Counted from the first letter of the stretch, positions 1-10,319 are shown. The stretch: 37,441 bases of DNA from Actinomyces sp. ICM47 (GCF_000278725.1 NZ_ALCA01000037.1:1-37441); one strand, 5' to 3'. The notes: a model not told the origin generated them from the letters alone. Numbers and translations: made by a program.

Positions 1-28
1 TGACTTTTTAGTCACCTGATCTGACCAA

Positions 29-62
29 GGGCTGCTGGCGCGCACTCGCGCGCCAGCAGCCC
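29..62 (+). terminator. Intrinsic terminator of an upstream gene outside the window
   Basis: A perfect 15-bp inverted repeat (29-43 with 48-62) closes on the 4-nt loop ACTC and is followed by a short pyrimidine-rich tail (TATTCT). It lies before zwf with no gene in between, so it most likely ends the transcript of the gene to the left of the window. A smaller TGACT/AGTCA hairpin with a TTTT loop sits at 1-14. Confidence 0.7.
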
Positions 63-168
63 TATTCTCGTAGACGTAGTGGGTCGCCCCGGCTCCCGCG
101 CACACCGCGCGAGATTCCGGAAGGAGCCACGGCCTCGTCCCAATTCCCAGCGAACGGAGCGTTACCTC

Positions 169-1695
169 GTGAGCAACGAGATTCCCACCCTGCGCGATCC
201 CCAAGACCGCAGGCTTCCGCGCATTTCACCACCCTGCGGCCTCGTCATCTTCGGCATCACCGGTGACCTCGCACGCAAAAAGCTCCTGCCCGCCATCTAC
301 GACCTCGCCAACCGCGGTCTGCTCCACCCCGCTTTCTCACTGACCGGCTTCGCACGGCGCGACTGGAGTCCGCAGGACTTCGAGGAATACGTGCGCGCCT
401 CCATTGAAGCTCACACCCGCACCGGTTTCAACGAGGGGACGTGGAACCAGCTGCGCTCAGGCTTGCGCTTCGTGTCCGGTACCTTCGACGACCCCGAGGC
501 CTACCGCCGTCTGGCCGACACCGTCGCCGAACTCGACAGCGTACGTGGCACCGGCGGTAACCACGCCTTCTACCTGTCGATCCCGCCGTCCTACTTCCCC
601 GTCGTCGCCAAGCATCTGTCCGACACAGGCCTCAACAAGCGCCAGGGCCGCGAGTGGCGACGCGTCATCATCGAGAAGCCATTCGGGCACAATCTTGAGT
701 CGGCGCGCGAACTCTCCGACGTCATCTCGCAGATCTTCGACGAGCAGGACGTCTTCCGTATCGACCACTACCTGGGCAAGGAAACCGTCCAGAACATCAT
801 GGCGATGCGCTTCGCGAACGCCATGTTCGAGCCGCTGTGGAAGGCCAACTACGTCGATTCCGTGCAGATTACGATGGCTGAAGACATCGGTATCGGCACG
901 CGCGCCGGCTACTACGACGGCATCGGCGCTGCCCGCGACATCATCCAAAACCACCTGCTCCAACTCATGGCGCTGACCGCCATGGAAGAACCCGTCCACT
1001 TCACTCCTGAGGAAATCCGCGCGGAGAAGGAAAAGGTCCTCTCAGCTGTTCGCCTGCCCGAGGACCTGGCCATCGACACCGCGCGAGGCCAGTACGCGAG
1101 CGGCTGGCAAGGCGGTGCCCAGGTGCGCGGTTACCTCGAGGAGGACGGCATCCCCGCCGACTCGACGACCGATACCTTCGCCGCGATCAAGCTCTTCGTG
1201 GACACGCGCCGCTGGGCGGGCGTTCCCTTCTACCTGCGCGCCGGCAAGCGCCTCGGTAAGCGCGTCACCGAGATCGCCGTCATCTTTAAGCGCTCCGCCC
1301 ACGTGCCCTTCGGCAACTCGGCCCTCAGCGAGTCTGCTCAGAACGCGCTCGTCATCCGCGTCCAACCGGATGAGGGTCTGACCCTCAAGCTTGGCGCGAA
1401 GGTCCCGGGCACCTCGATGCAGGTGCGCGACGTCACGATGGACTTTGCCTACGGCCATGCGTTCACCGAGGACTCACCCGAGGCCTACGAGCGTCTCATC
1501 CTCGACGCGCTCGTCGGGTCCGCTCCCCTGTTCCCGCATCAGCGCGAGGTCGAAGCCTCGTGGAAGATCCTCGACCCGATCCTGTCCTTCTGGGAGACCC
1601 AGGGCCAGCCCGAACCCTACGCGCCGGGCACGTGGGGTCCCCAGTCCGCGCACGACATGCTGGCCCGAGATGGCCGTTTCTGGAGGCTCCCATGA
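169..1695 (+). CDS. zwf: Glucose-6-phosphate 1-dehydrogenase
   Basis: This enzyme oxidises glucose 6-phosphate to 6-phosphogluconolactone with NADP+, the first step of the cytosolic oxidative pentose phosphate pathway. The N-terminal dinucleotide-binding motif GITGDLARKKLLP lies near residue 28, IEKPFGH near residue 168, and the catalytic-His motif RIDHYLGKE near residue 198. The open frame extends upstream to a GTG at 79. The GTG at 169 is preferred because a GGAG site lies at 156-159 (9-nt spacing) and the resulting 508 residues match the usual family length, while the extra 30 upstream residues are Arg/Pro-rich and unlike the family. It is first in an operon with opcA and pgl; its stop overlaps the opcA ATG (ATGA). 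No convincing promoter was seen between 63 and 168. Confidence 0.96.
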   Translation: MSNEIPTLRDPQDRRLPRISPPCGLVIFGITGDLARKKLLPAIYDLANRGLLHPAFSLTGFARRDWSPQDFEEYVRASIEAHTRTGFNEGTWNQLRSGLRFVSGTFDDPEAYRRLADTVAELDSVRGTGGNHAFYLSIPPSYFPVVAKHLSDTGLNKRQGREWRRVIIEKPFGHNLESARELSDVISQIFDEQDVFRIDHYLGKETVQNIMAMRFANAMFEPLWKANYVDSVQITMAEDIGIGTRAGYYDGIGAARDIIQNHLLQLMALTAMEEPVHFTPEEIRAEKEKVLSAVRLPEDLAIDTARGQYASGWQGGAQVRGYLEEDGIPADSTTDTFAAIKLFVDTRRWAGVPFYLRAGKRLGKRVTEIAVIFKRSAHVPFGNSALSESAQNALVIRVQPDEGLTLKLGAKVPGTSMQVRDVTMDFAYGHAFTEDSPEAYERLILDALVGSAPLFPHQREVEASWKILDPILSFWETQGQPEPYAPGTWGPQSAHDMLARDGRFWRLP

Positions 1696-2633
1696 TCATC
1701 ACCCTGAAAAACACCACATCCGCCGAGGTGGCGTCGCGCATCGTGGAGCTGCGCGACGAACGTGGCGCTGCGGCCCTCAGCCGCGTCCTCACACTCCTCA
1801 TCTGCGTACCCGACCTGATTGACGTCGACAATGCGATCGAAATTTCGGACGCAGTCTCGCGCGAGCACCCGTGCCGCGTCATCGTCATCGTGGAGCCCGA
1901 CTCAAGTTCAGGTGACGCGCGCCTGAACGCCCAGATCCGCGTCGGAGATGCGGCGGGCCTGTCGGACATCATCATCCTGGAGCCGCGCGGCGAGGCAGCG
2001 TCGAACATCGATTCCCTCGTCATGCCGCTGCTCCAATCGGATACGCCAGTCGTTACCTACTGGCCGGTGACCCCACCGAAGAATCCGGGCGAGCACCCGT
2101 TGGGTCGCCTGGCCATCAAGCGCATCACGGATTCGCGTGCAACGCTGTGCCCGATGGAAACGCTCTCGGCCCTGTCAGCCGTCTACACTCCCGGCGACAC
2201 GGACCTGGCGTGGGCGGGCGTCACTCTGTGGCGCGCGCTGCTCGCAGCCGTCGCCGAAGACTTCGACCGCCTTCCGACGTCGATCCGCGTGGCCGGCAAC
2301 GCGACGCACCCCTCCCCTTTCCTGGTGGCCGCGTGGCTCCATCACCAGCTGGGCGTGCCCGTCGAGCGCGTCGTCGACGCCTCGGCGTACACGATCACGG
2401 ACATCACCTTCTTCTTCGACGACGACACGACCGTGTCCCTCTCACGTAGCGCCACCTCCTCGGTTGCACGCCTCTCGCGCCCGGGCCTCGAGGATCGCAA
2501 CGTGAACCTGGCGCGCCGCTCCGTGCAGGACTCTCTCATGGAAGACTTGCGCCGCCTCGATCCCGACGTCTACTACGGCGAGCTGCTCACAACGGAGCTG
2601 CCCCGCCTCGCAGAGTGCAGGGCGGAGGGCTGA
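1692..2633 (+). CDS. opcA: Glucose-6-phosphate dehydrogenase assembly protein OpcA
   Basis: OpcA is a soluble partner needed for assembly or full activity of the Zwf dehydrogenase in cyanobacteria and actinobacteria. The 313-residue product has the typical start MIITLKNTTSAEVASRI and the family-like segment TPVVTYWPVTPP around residues 119-130. Its place directly between zwf and pgl is the standard actinobacterial arrangement. The ATG at 1692 overlaps the zwf stop as ATGA, which implies translational coupling; a GGAGG-like site (TGGAGG, 1681-1686) lies in the end of zwf. The open frame reaches back to 1560 inside zwf, but that part is a shadow of zwf. The pgl start follows the stop by one base. 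Confidence 0.93.
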   Translation: MIITLKNTTSAEVASRIVELRDERGAAALSRVLTLLICVPDLIDVDNAIEISDAVSREHPCRVIVIVEPDSSSGDARLNAQIRVGDAAGLSDIIILEPRGEAASNIDSLVMPLLQSDTPVVTYWPVTPPKNPGEHPLGRLAIKRITDSRATLCPMETLSALSAVYTPGDTDLAWAGVTLWRALLAAVAEDFDRLPTSIRVAGNATHPSPFLVAAWLHHQLGVPVERVVDASAYTITDITFFFDDDTTVSLSRSATSSVARLSRPGLEDRNVNLARRSVQDSLMEDLRRLDPDVYYGELLTTELPRLAECRAEG

Positions 2634-2634
2634 C

Positions 2635-3378
2635 ATGCTCAGCGTTCACACGCTCGAGGTCCGTCCGACAGTCGACGCATTGAACGAGTCGGTCGGTGAG
2701 GCTTTCCTCGCGCGCCTGCGCATGCTCATCGACGAGGCGGAGGCACCCGCACGGATCAACCTTGCTCTCTCCGGTGGCGCGGTAACGACCTCGCTGCTTC
2801 CGTCGTTGCTCCCCCGCGTCGGCGAGATCGATTGGTCGCGCGTGCGCGTGTGGATGGTTGACGAGCGCTACGTGCCCGCGGGAGACGAGGACCGTAACGA
2901 CGACCAAGCGTGGGAGGGCTTCTTCCACGCGGCCACAGGCGTGGAGTTCATGCGCATGCCAACCTCCGATAGTTGGGCTCCGGGCGGCGGATCCCTCGAC
3001 GAGGCCTGTGCTGCCTTCGCTGCCACGTGGGCCGATGTGATGGGGCAGCGTTCCTTCGACATCGCGCTCATCGGCATGGGTCCCGACGGGCACATCTGCT
3101 CACTCTTCCCGGGTCGGATCGACCCCGGCGAGACCAGCCCCATCCTGGCGATTCGCAACTCCCCCAAGCCTCCGCCCGAGCGCATCTCCGTCTCCATGCC
3201 GGTCATACAAGCCTGCCCCGAGGTGTGGCTGACAACCACCGGGGCGGCCAAGGCCTCGGCCCTCGGCGCGGCTTTCGCGGGGGCATCACCCCTCGACCTG
3301 CCCGTCGCGGGCGTCCTCTCCCCCACGACGCGCGTCTATCTGGACGAGGCGGCAGCTTCGCAGATCGCTCTCCCATAG
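2635..3378 (+). CDS. pgl: 6-phosphogluconolactonase
   Basis: The enzyme hydrolyses 6-phosphogluconolactone to 6-phosphogluconate, the second step of the oxidative pentose phosphate branch. The 247-residue protein shows the Pgl/DevB family landmarks: LALSGGAVTTSLL near residue 44, the DERYVPAGDEDRND segment near residue 82 (family form DERxVPxxxxxRN), and GMGPDGHICSLFPG near residue 158 carrying the conserved DGH. The ATG at 2635 is one base after the opcA stop and has GGAGG inside the opcA end (2625-2629). It is the last gene of zwf-opcA-pgl and is followed by a strong hairpin at 3399. Confidence 0.94.
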   Translation: MLSVHTLEVRPTVDALNESVGEAFLARLRMLIDEAEAPARINLALSGGAVTTSLLPSLLPRVGEIDWSRVRVWMVDERYVPAGDEDRNDDQAWEGFFHAATGVEFMRMPTSDSWAPGGGSLDEACAAFAATWADVMGQRSFDIALIGMGPDGHICSLFPGRIDPGETSPILAIRNSPKPPPERISVSMPVIQACPEVWLTTTGAAKASALGAAFAGASPLDLPVAGVLSPTTRVYLDEAAASQIALP

Positions 3379-3398
3379 GGGATCTGCAGACACACAAG

Positions 3399-3425
3399 GA
3401 GGCGGGGTCACTGTGACCCCGCCTC
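3399..3425 (+). terminator. Hairpin terminator after pgl
   Basis: A near-continuous inverted repeat (3399-3411 with 3413-3425; in practice about 11 bp around a short loop) begins 20 bases after the pgl stop. There is no strong T tract after it. The remaining space to the convergent secG (3426-3535) shows nothing else recognisable. Confidence 0.65.
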
Positions 3426-3535
3426 TGCCATACATCGAGTTGGGCGGATGCCGCACCGAGAATAGACGAGCAGAAAAGGAAGAAGAAAACGCGTTCGGGA
3501 ACTGACGCGGCTCGCGGCGTTAAGAACAAATGAAA

Positions 3536-3565
3536 CTGGCTCCCCACGCGATGGTGGGGAGCCAG
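3536..3565 (-). terminator. Intrinsic terminator after secG
   Basis: A perfect 12-bp stem (3536-3547 with 3554-3565) with a 6-nt loop lies 24 bases beyond the secG stop. Read on the minus strand it is followed by the T-rich tail TTTCATTTGTTC, which fits a Rho-independent terminator. A separate near-palindrome (3574-3590, ATCGATCA/TGATCGAT) straddles the secG stop codon. Confidence 0.75.
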
Positions 3566-3589
3566 GAAACGATATCGATCATTGATCGA

Positions 3590-3835
3590 TCAACGACCGT
3601 ACTTCGCCAGCAGCGCGTAGCCGACGATGCACACCAGCCAAATGAACAGCGTCCCCATGGTGATGCGGTTCAGGTTGCGCTCAGCGACACCGGAGGAGCC
3701 GGCCGACGAGGAGATGCCGCCACCGAACATATCCGACAGACCGCCACCCTGCCCCTTATGCATCAGGATGGTCAGGGTCAGCAGGATGCTGGTTAGGAAA
3801 ATCAGCACGATCAGCACGTTGTTCAGAATGGTCAC
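3590..3835 (-). CDS. secG: Preprotein translocase subunit SecG
   Basis: SecG is the small auxiliary subunit of the SecYEG protein-export channel in the cytoplasmic membrane. The 81-residue product has two hydrophobic helices (about residues 4-25 and 58-75) joined by the family signature HKGQGGGLSDMFGGG near residues 26-40. The GTG at 3835 is chosen because it gives VTILNNVLIVLI at the N-terminus, which lines up with actinobacterial SecG, and the expected length. Its ribosome binding site is weak (TTGGAC). A longer frame to 3940 runs through the hairpin after tpiA and is unlikely to be coding. The order gap-pgk-tpiA-secG is a conserved actinobacterial arrangement. Confidence 0.92.
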   Translation of the reverse strand: MTILNNVLIVLIFLTSILLTLTILMHKGQGGGLSDMFGGGISSSAGSSGVAERNLNRITMGTLFIWLVCIVGYALLAKYGR

Positions 3836-3883
3836 TGTGGGTCCAATTTCTATCGCGGTCACGCCCCAATTTGAGGCACATAC

Positions 3884-3889
3884 ATCATA
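3884..3889 (-). promoter_or_regulatory. Candidate -10 element for secG
   Basis: On the minus strand TATGAT (3889 to 3884) matches the -10 consensus at five of six positions and lies about 50 bases upstream of the chosen secG start. No good -35 was found at the usual distance. It would give secG its own transcript beyond the hairpin that follows tpiA. Confidence 0.35.
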
Positions 3890-3908
3890 AGTGTAACGGA
3901 GAATGACG

Positions 3909-3940
3909 GTGGGGCCAACCGGCACACCGGTTGACCCCAC
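3909..3940 (-). terminator. Hairpin after tpiA
   Basis: A 14-bp stem with one internal mismatch (3909-3922 with 3927-3940) and a CACA loop lies between the tpiA stop and secG. The tail on the minus strand is only moderately T-rich, so it may attenuate rather than fully stop readthrough into secG. Confidence 0.55.
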
Positions 3941-3997
3941 CTCGCTCCCGTTAGATCCGCCTCACGTGGTGAGGATGGCTAGGAGCGTTAGCTTCTC

Positions 3998-4774
3998 TCA
4001 GGCGTAGAAGTTCGCCATGGCGGCGAAGGAATCGGCCTTGAGGGATGCGCCGCCGACGAGACCACCGTCAACGTCGGGCTGAGCCATGAGCTCCTTGATG
4101 TTGCCGGGCTTAGCGGAGCCGCCGTACAGAATGCGGGTCGCTTCAGCGGTCTCGGCACCAAAGTCCTCGGCCAGGGCGGCGCGGATAGCACCGCACACTT
4201 CCTGGGCGTCCTCGGCGGAGGCGGTCTCGCCGGTGCCGATGGCCCAGATAGGCTCGTAGGCGATGACGATCTTGGCGACCTCTTCGGCCTTCCAGCCGGC
4301 GAGGGCGGCACGGATCTGGCCGAGCACAAACTCAACGTAGGTGCCAGCCTTGCGGACCTCGAGGGCCTCGCCGCAGCACAGGATCGGGGTCATGCCCGCG
4401 TCAAAGACCTTGCGAGCCTTCGCACCGACGAGCTCGTCGGACTCATTGTGGTACTCGCGACGCTCCGAGTGGCCCATGACAACATAGGTGACACCGAGCT
4501 TGCTGAGCATCTCAGTGGAGATTTCGCCAGTGTAGGCACCGTTGTCGTGGATCGACACGTCCTGCGCACCATACTTGATACTGAGTTCGTCGGCATCAAC
4601 GATGGTCTGGACGGTGCGGATGTCGGTGAACGGCGGGATGACCAGGACCTCGCACTTGGAGTAGTCATGTCCTGCATCGGACAGTGCCATTGCCAAGCCC
4701 TGAACGAGATGGTTGGCCTCGAGGTGATCGAGGTTCATCTTCCAGTTGCCGGCCATGAGGGGGGTACGTGCCAT
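3998..4774 (-). CDS. tpiA: Triosephosphate isomerase
   Basis: This cytosolic enzyme interconverts dihydroxyacetone phosphate and glyceraldehyde 3-phosphate in glycolysis. The 258-residue TIM-barrel protein carries the substrate-binding motif AGNWKMN (residues 8-14, active-site Lys), the electrophilic His in VVMGHSERR near residue 98, the catalytic Glu in [11 protein letters not shown] near residue 168, and the phosphate-binding YGGS near residue 218. The ATG at 4774 is three bases beyond the pgk stop, so the two genes are translated from one message. A hairpin follows the gene at 3909-3940. Confidence 0.97.
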   Translation of the reverse strand: MARTPLMAGNWKMNLDHLEANHLVQGLAMALSDAGHDYSKCEVLVIPPFTDIRTVQTIVDADELSIKYGAQDVSIHDNGAYTGEISTEMLSKLGVTYVVMGHSERREYHNESDELVGAKARKVFDAGMTPILCCGEALEVRKAGTYVEFVLGQIRAALAGWKAEEVAKIVIAYEPIWAIGTGETASAEDAQEVCGAIRAALAEDFGAETAEATRILYGGSAKPGNIKELMAQPDVDGGLVGGASLKADSFAAMANFYA

Positions 4775-4777
4775 GAG

Positions 4778-5968
4778 TCAGTCCTCCAGAACTGCGATAC
4801 CGGGCAGAACCTTGCCCTCGAGGAGCTCGAGGGAGGCACCACCACCAGTGGAAATGTGGGAGAAAGTGTTCTCGTCGAAGCCGAGCAGGCGCACGGCAGC
4901 GGCGGAGTCGCCGCCACCGATGACGGAGAACATGGAACCCTTGGACAGGGCCTCCGCGACGGCGCGGGTGCCGCCGGAGAATGCCTCGAATTCAAAGACG
5001 CCCATGGGGCCGTTCCACGCGACGGTCTTGGCAGTGGCCAGCTTGTCGGCGAAAAGCTTCTGGGACTCGGGACCGATGTCAAGACCCATCTGATCGTCGG
5101 GAATGGCGTCGACCTTGACGACGGTCGCGGGCGCATCAGCCGAGAACTCGGGGGCTACAACAACGTCGACGGGCAGAACCAGGTCGACGCCGCGCTCAGC
5201 GGCCTCAGCAATGTAGCCCTTGACGGTGTCGATCTGATCGGACTCGAGCAGGGACTTACCAACCGAGTAGCCCTGTGCGGCCAGGAAGGTGAAGGCCATG
5301 CCGCCGCCGATGAAGAGCATGTCAGCCTTCTTCAGCAGGTTGGCGATGACGCCCAGCTTGTCGGAGACCTTGGAACCGCCGAGAACAACGCCGTAGGGGC
5401 GCTCGGGGTCGCCAGTCACCTTGGACAGGGACTCGATCTCCTTGAGAACGAGCAGGCCAGCGGCCGAGGGCAGCAGCTTGGCAATGTCGTAGACGGAGGC
5501 CTGCTTGCGGTGGACGACACCAAAGCCGTCGGAAACGAAGGCGTCACCGAGCTTGGCGTACTCACGGGCCAGTTCTTCGCGCTCCTCGTCGACCTTGGAG
5601 GTCTCGCGGGCGTCGTAGCGGACGTTCTCGAGCAGGGCGATCTCGCCCTCACCGAGGGCTGCAACGGTCGCAGCGGCGGACTCGCCGACGACGTCGGTGG
5701 CCAGGGTGACCTTCACGCCGGAGAGCTCGGCGAGGCGCTTGGCGACGGGGGCCAGCGAGAATGCGGGGTCGACCTTGCCCTTGGGGCGGCCGAGGTGGGC
5801 CAGGATGACGACCTTGGCACCGGCATCGGTCAGCGTCTTGAGGGTCGGCAGCGCCGCGCGGATGCGGCCATCGTCAGTGATGACGCCGTCCTTGAGCGGA
5901 ACATTGAAATCGGAACGGACCAGGACGCGCTTGCCGCGCAGGTCGCCCAGGGAGGAAATGGTCCTCAT
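4778..5968 (-). CDS. pgk: Phosphoglycerate kinase
   Basis: The enzyme transfers phosphate from 1,3-bisphosphoglycerate to ADP, the first ATP-forming step of glycolysis. The 396-residue product starts [20 protein letters not shown] and shows the family motif [12 protein letters not shown] (residues 14-25), the hinge and nucleotide-site segment [10 protein letters not shown] near residue 190, and the C-terminal [10 protein letters not shown] near residue 350. The ATG at 5968 is preferred over the upstream in-frame ATG at 6040 because AGGA sits 7-9 bases before it and the upstream extension runs through a 15-bp hairpin. It lies between gap and tpiA in the conserved glycolytic operon. Confidence 0.97.
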   Translation of the reverse strand: MRTISSLGDLRGKRVLVRSDFNVPLKDGVITDDGRIRAALPTLKTLTDAGAKVVILAHLGRPKGKVDPAFSLAPVAKRLAELSGVKVTLATDVVGESAAATVAALGEGEIALLENVRYDARETSKVDEEREELAREYAKLGDAFVSDGFGVVHRKQASVYDIAKLLPSAAGLLVLKEIESLSKVTGDPERPYGVVLGGSKVSDKLGVIANLLKKADMLFIGGGMAFTFLAAQGYSVGKSLLESDQIDTVKGYIAEAAERGVDLVLPVDVVVAPEFSADAPATVVKVDAIPDDQMGLDIGPESQKLFADKLATAKTVAWNGPMGVFEFEAFSGGTRAVAEALSKGSMFSVIGGGDSAAAVRLLGFDENTFSHISTGGGASLELLEGKVLPGIAVLED

Positions 5969-6009
5969 GGGGGAATCCTTTCGGTGGAAAGAAAACGAAG
6001 GTGGTGTGC

Positions 6010-6043
6010 GAGATGCCCGTGCACGTGCGTGCACGGGCATCTC
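6010..6043 (-). other. 15-bp perfect hairpin between gap and pgk
   Basis: A perfect 15-bp inverted repeat (6010-6024 with 6029-6043, loop GTGC) fills most of the spacer between the gap stop and the pgk start. Neither side has a T tract. It could be a partial terminator or a transcript-stabilising or processing structure that sets the gap to pgk ratio; the sequence alone does not decide. Confidence 0.6.
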
Positions 6044-6075
6044 ACTGTCAGCTCATGGCTGTATCGTCAGTGCTC

Positions 6076-7107
<1,032 letters not shown>

Positions 7108-7188
7108 TCACAGGGCACGGTTTTCGATGCAACCGGGCGTGCGGGTTGCCAGCCCGGCCCGCAGGTTTCTGCGGTTCCAGCACTTCCT

Positions 7189-7217
7189 AATTTACACCCG
7201 AAAGCGGACTCTGTCAC
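7189..7217 (-). promoter_or_regulatory. Promoter of gap-pgk-tpiA
   Basis: On the minus strand GTGACA (7217 to 7212, five of six -35 positions) and TAAATT (7194 to 7189, four of six -10 positions) are separated by exactly 17 bases. Transcription would start near 7182 and give a leader of about 100 bases, which includes a small GTGCCC/GGGCAC hairpin just before the AGGAGG of gap. Confidence 0.6.
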
Positions 7218-7289
7218 ACCCCAATTTAGAAATTCGCACGTGGGGTAATTCTCGTTTGAACTGGGACGAACGTAACAGAGGCGAAATCT

Positions 7290-8273
7290 TTAGTCTTCTT
7301 CGAGCATGTCGAGGGTGAGCGCGGATTCTGTATCGGGAATACCTCGTTCGTGTGCGACCTTGTCGGCGAGGGCCAGGAGGCGGCGGATTCGCCCGGCGAC
7401 AGCATCCTTGGTAAGCGGCGGATTCGTGTGCTTGCCAAGCTCCTCGAGGGAGGCCTGCTTGTACTGGAGGCGCAGGGTTCCCGCCTCGAGCAGGTGAGCG
7501 GGCACGTCATCCCCAAGAATCTCGAAGGCGCGCTCGACGCGAGCACCGGCGGCGACGGCAGCTCGGGCGGAGCGGCGCAGGTTCGCGTCGTCGAAGTTGG
7601 CCAATCGATTGGCACTGCCTCGAGCCTCGCGACGTTCGCGGCGCTCCTGCCAGGCCTCAAAGGTCTGTGGTGCCCCCATTGCGGAAATCAGGGTGCCAAT
7701 TGCGTCCGAATCGCGGACGGACACGCGATCAGTACCGCGTACTTCCTTCGAGCGAGCAGCTGCCCCGAGCTTGCGCGCGCAGCCGACCATCGCAAGGGCA
7801 ACCTCTGGACCCGGGCACGTGATTTCGAGGGAAGAGGAGCGTCCGGGTTCCATGAGGGAGCCGCGAGCAAGGAATGCACCACGCCAGATGGCTGAGGCTT
7901 CGGCTGTGCCCGACGCGACGAGGACGGGGGGAAGCCCGCGCACGGGTCGGCGCATGGAGTCGACCAGGCCGGTCATGCGTGCAAGCTCGTCTGCCTTGTG
8001 GACGACGCGCACGACGTAACGCTTGCCCCGGCGCAGGGAGGAACCGGAAACAACGACGACGGAGGACTCAGCGTTATAGAGGGCCTGCAGGTAGCCCCGA
8101 AGGCGACGGGCGGCCACGGGTGAGTCGAGCTCAGCCTCGACGAGGATACGCCCACCCACGAGGTGGAGTCCCCCGGCGAAACGCAGCGTCGCGCTCACTT
8201 CGGCGGCTACCTCGGAAGGGGTTGTGATGATGGCGCGCGCGAGCTCGTCCTTCATGTCTGATGTCAGGGACAC
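7290..8273 (-). CDS. whiA: DNA-binding protein WhiA
   Basis: WhiA is a conserved Gram-positive DNA-binding protein, known as a sporulation regulator in Streptomyces and as a cell-division or chromosome-related factor elsewhere. The 327-residue product starts [15 protein letters not shown], has the LAGLIDADG-like segment [13 protein letters not shown] near residue 130, and ends with a helix-turn-helix region ([17 protein letters not shown], about residues 278-294). The GTG at 8273 is chosen because GGGAG lies five bases upstream and the length fits the family; the longer frame to 8477 is a shadow of yvcK. It is the last gene of uvrC-purT-rapZ-yvcK-whiA. This genus does not sporulate as far as known, so a growth or division role is more likely. 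Confidence 0.95.
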   Translation of the reverse strand: MSLTSDMKDELARAIITTPSEVAAEVSATLRFAGGLHLVGGRILVEAELDSPVAARRLRGYLQALYNAESSVVVVSGSSLRRGKRYVVRVVHKADELARMTGLVDSMRRPVRGLPPVLVASGTAEASAIWRGAFLARGSLMEPGRSSSLEITCPGPEVALAMVGCARKLGAAARSKEVRGTDRVSVRDSDAIGTLISAMGAPQTFEAWQERRERREARGSANRLANFDDANLRRSARAAVAAGARVERAFEILGDDVPAHLLEAGTLRLQYKQASLEELGKHTNPPLTKDAVAGRIRRLLALADKVAHERGIPDTESALTLDMLEED

Positions 8274-8319
8274 TGATTCTCCCAGCGATGTGATGTCGTT
8301 TGTCAGCGGGCAACAGCTT

Positions 8320-9324
8320 CTAAGGTAACCACGTTTCGGCTTGGCCGACCTCACCGAGGAAGCCGTCGAACGCATCACGCAGCGCTGCGGCGAGGCGCAG
8401 GGGGTCGTGGTGCGGGGCACCGTCACCGGTGCGTACCTGGCGCAGGAGCACGCGGGCACCCAACTCCTCGGCGGCAACGATCAGGTCGTCAATGTCATCA
8501 CAGGCGGTGGGGTCGGCGACGATGACGTCGAGTTTGAGGGCGGGCGCGTATTCGCGCAGAACACGCACGTGGTCTGCTGTGGACATGGTGTCGGTTTCGC
8601 CGCGCTGGCGGGCGAGATTGAGCACGAGCGCGCGGTGCGCGTCGGTCGTGGCCAGAGCTCGGTTAATCTCGGGGACAAGCAGATGCGGGATGACGGAGGT
8701 GTACCAGGAGCCGGGACCCAAGACGACCCAGTCGGCCTCGGAGATGGCGTCGATGACGGCGGCGGGAACCTCGGGAGCCTCGGGGGTGATACGCACATGC
8801 TCAACGGTACCCGGCGCGATGGCAACCTTGCACTGGCCGGAAACGACGTAGCAGCGTCCGTCGTCATTCATGTCGGCTTCAATGTCGATGGGGGTGGTCG
8901 CCATGGGCAGGACACGACCTTGCGCGCCGAGCAGACGCCCCACCCAGTCGAGTCCTTCAACCGGGTCGTCGAGGAGCTGCCAGAGTCCAGAGATGATCAG
9001 ATTACCGAGCGCGTGTCCATTGAGGGGACCGGTCGTGTCCAGGCGCAGCTGCATGACGTCGCGCCAGGTGAGTCCCCATTCGGATTCTTCACAGAGGGAG
9101 GCCAGGGCCATGCGCAGGTCGCCCGGGGGCAGGATCGTCATTTCCTGGCGGAGGCGACCGGAACTGCCGCCGTCGTCGGCGACGGTAACGACAGCCGTCA
9201 GGGCGCGGGTGATATGTCGGAGGGCCCTCAGGGTGGCGGACAGGCCGTGTCCGCCACCGAGGGCGACGATGGACTGGCCGGATTCTCCTCGTTGAACCCA
9301 GCCAGCTGCATCAAGATAGGGCAT
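8320..9324 (-). CDS. yvcK: YvcK/CofD-like protein (gluconeogenesis factor family)
   Basis: YvcK-type proteins bind UDP-sugars and are needed for normal morphology and peptidoglycan synthesis on gluconeogenic carbon in Bacillus and mycobacteria (CuvA). The 334-residue product has the nucleotide-binding [17 protein letters not shown] near residues 19-35, [13 protein letters not shown] near residue 48 and [10 protein letters not shown] near residue 65, all characteristic. The ATG at 9324 overlaps the rapZ stop by one base (TAATG) with GGGAGAG just before, so the two are translationally coupled. A longer frame to 9435 lies within rapZ and is rejected. The 46-base space to whiA shows no terminator. 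Confidence 0.94.
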   Translation of the reverse strand: MPYLDAAGWVQRGESGQSIVALGGGHGLSATLRALRHITRALTAVVTVADDGGSSGRLRQEMTILPPGDLRMALASLCEESEWGLTWRDVMQLRLDTTGPLNGHALGNLIISGLWQLLDDPVEGLDWVGRLLGAQGRVLPMATTPIDIEADMNDDGRCYVVSGQCKVAIAPGTVEHVRITPEAPEVPAAVIDAISEADWVVLGPGSWYTSVIPHLLVPEINRALATTDAHRALVLNLARQRGETDTMSTADHVRVLREYAPALKLDVIVADPTACDDIDDLIVAAEELGARVLLRQVRTGDGAPHHDPLRLAAALRDAFDGFLGEVGQAETWLP

Positions 9325-10319
9325 TACTCTCTCCCAATGTCGCGGTGCATGACGCGCACCGAATGTCCGTGCTCGCGCAGGCGCTTGGCGATGGCCTCGG
9401 AGCAGGCAACGGAGCGGTGCTTTCCGCCCGTGCATCCGATGGCAATCGTGACGAATGGCTTCAATTCTGCCAGATAGCCAGCGAGCATGGGGGCCAAAAG
9501 ATCCGCATAGCCCAGAGCGAAATCGCGTGCGCCGGGCTGGGAGAGGACGTAGTCGGCTACGGCCTGGTCTTTTCCGGTGAGATGACGCAGTTCATCAACC
9601 CAGTAGGGGTTCTTCAGGAAGCGCACGTCGACGACGTGATCGGCGTCGAGGGGCAGGCCGTGCTTGAATCCGAAGGATTCGACGGTGACTTGGAGGGGGC
9701 GTTGCTCCCCCGCCACGATGTCGCGGATGCGTCGCGTGAGATCGTGGACGCTCATGTCGGAGGTGTCAATGACCTCGTCGGCTGCGCGGCGCAGGGGCGC
9801 GAGGAGGCGCATTTCGGCCTTGATGCCATCCATGAGGGTGCCGGCACCCTGGAGGGGATGGGGGCGTCGATTGGATTCGTAGCGGCGCACGAGGGTTTCG
9901 GGACTGGCCTCAAGGAAGATGACGCGGTAGGCAATGCCCGCGCCCTTGAGCTGTTCGAGAGTGGCGTCCAGGGTGCGGAAGAAGGTACGCGAGCGCACGT
10001 CGACACCGACGGCCAGGCGGTGCACGCCGGCTGCGGGGTCGTTCGACATCATGCCGACCAGCGCGGGAAGCATCGTCGGGGGCAGGTTGTCGACGACGTA
10101 CCAGTCGAGGTCTTCCAGGGCACGGGCGGCACCGGTTCGTCCGGCACCCGAGTAGCCGGTGATGATGAGGACTTCGTTGGATGCGCGGGGTTCGAAGCGC
10201 GTACGGGCGGCGTCGCGCACGGGGATGCCCTCGGGGAAGGTGCGCGGGTTCTCCTCCCTCGTGGACGAGGCCGTGGCGTCGGTCAGTCGGGGCGCGCCGC
10301 CTGGTGCGTGGTCGGTCAT
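9324..10319 (-). CDS. rapZ: RNase adapter / nucleotide-binding protein RapZ (YvcJ family)
   Basis: RapZ-family proteins are P-loop NTP-binding proteins; the E. coli member guides RNase E to a small RNA that controls glucosamine-6-phosphate synthase, while the role in actinobacteria is less clear. The 331-residue product has an N-terminal segment of about 50 polar residues, a P-loop GYSGAGRT near residues 54-61, VVDNLPP near residue 73, and the C-terminal IGCTGGKHRSVACSEAIAKRL near residues 299-319. The family usually has L or M where this P-loop has Y. The ATG at 10319 has a full AGGAGG six bases upstream. It lies 43 bases downstream of purT and overlaps yvcK. Confidence 0.93.
   Translation of the reverse strand: MTDHAPGGAPRLTDATASSTREENPRTFPEGIPVRDAARTRFEPRASNEVLIITGYSGAGRTGAARALEDLDWYVVDNLPPTMLPALVGMMSNDPAAGVHRLAVGVDVRSRTFFRTLDATLEQLKGAGIAYRVIFLEASPETLVRRYESNRRPHPLQGAGTLMDGIKAEMRLLAPLRRAADEVIDTSDMSVHDLTRRIRDIVAGEQRPLQVTVESFGFKHGLPLDADHVVDVRFLKNPYWVDELRHLTGKDQAVADYVLSQPGARDFALGYADLLAPMLAGYLAELKPFVTIAIGCTGGKHRSVACSEAIAKRLREHGHSVRVMHRDIGRE

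Noticed and set aside
79..168. Longer zwf starting at the GTG at 79
   Set aside because: The added 30 residues are Arg/Pro-rich and not family-like, there is no ribosome site before 79, and the GTG at 169 has one.
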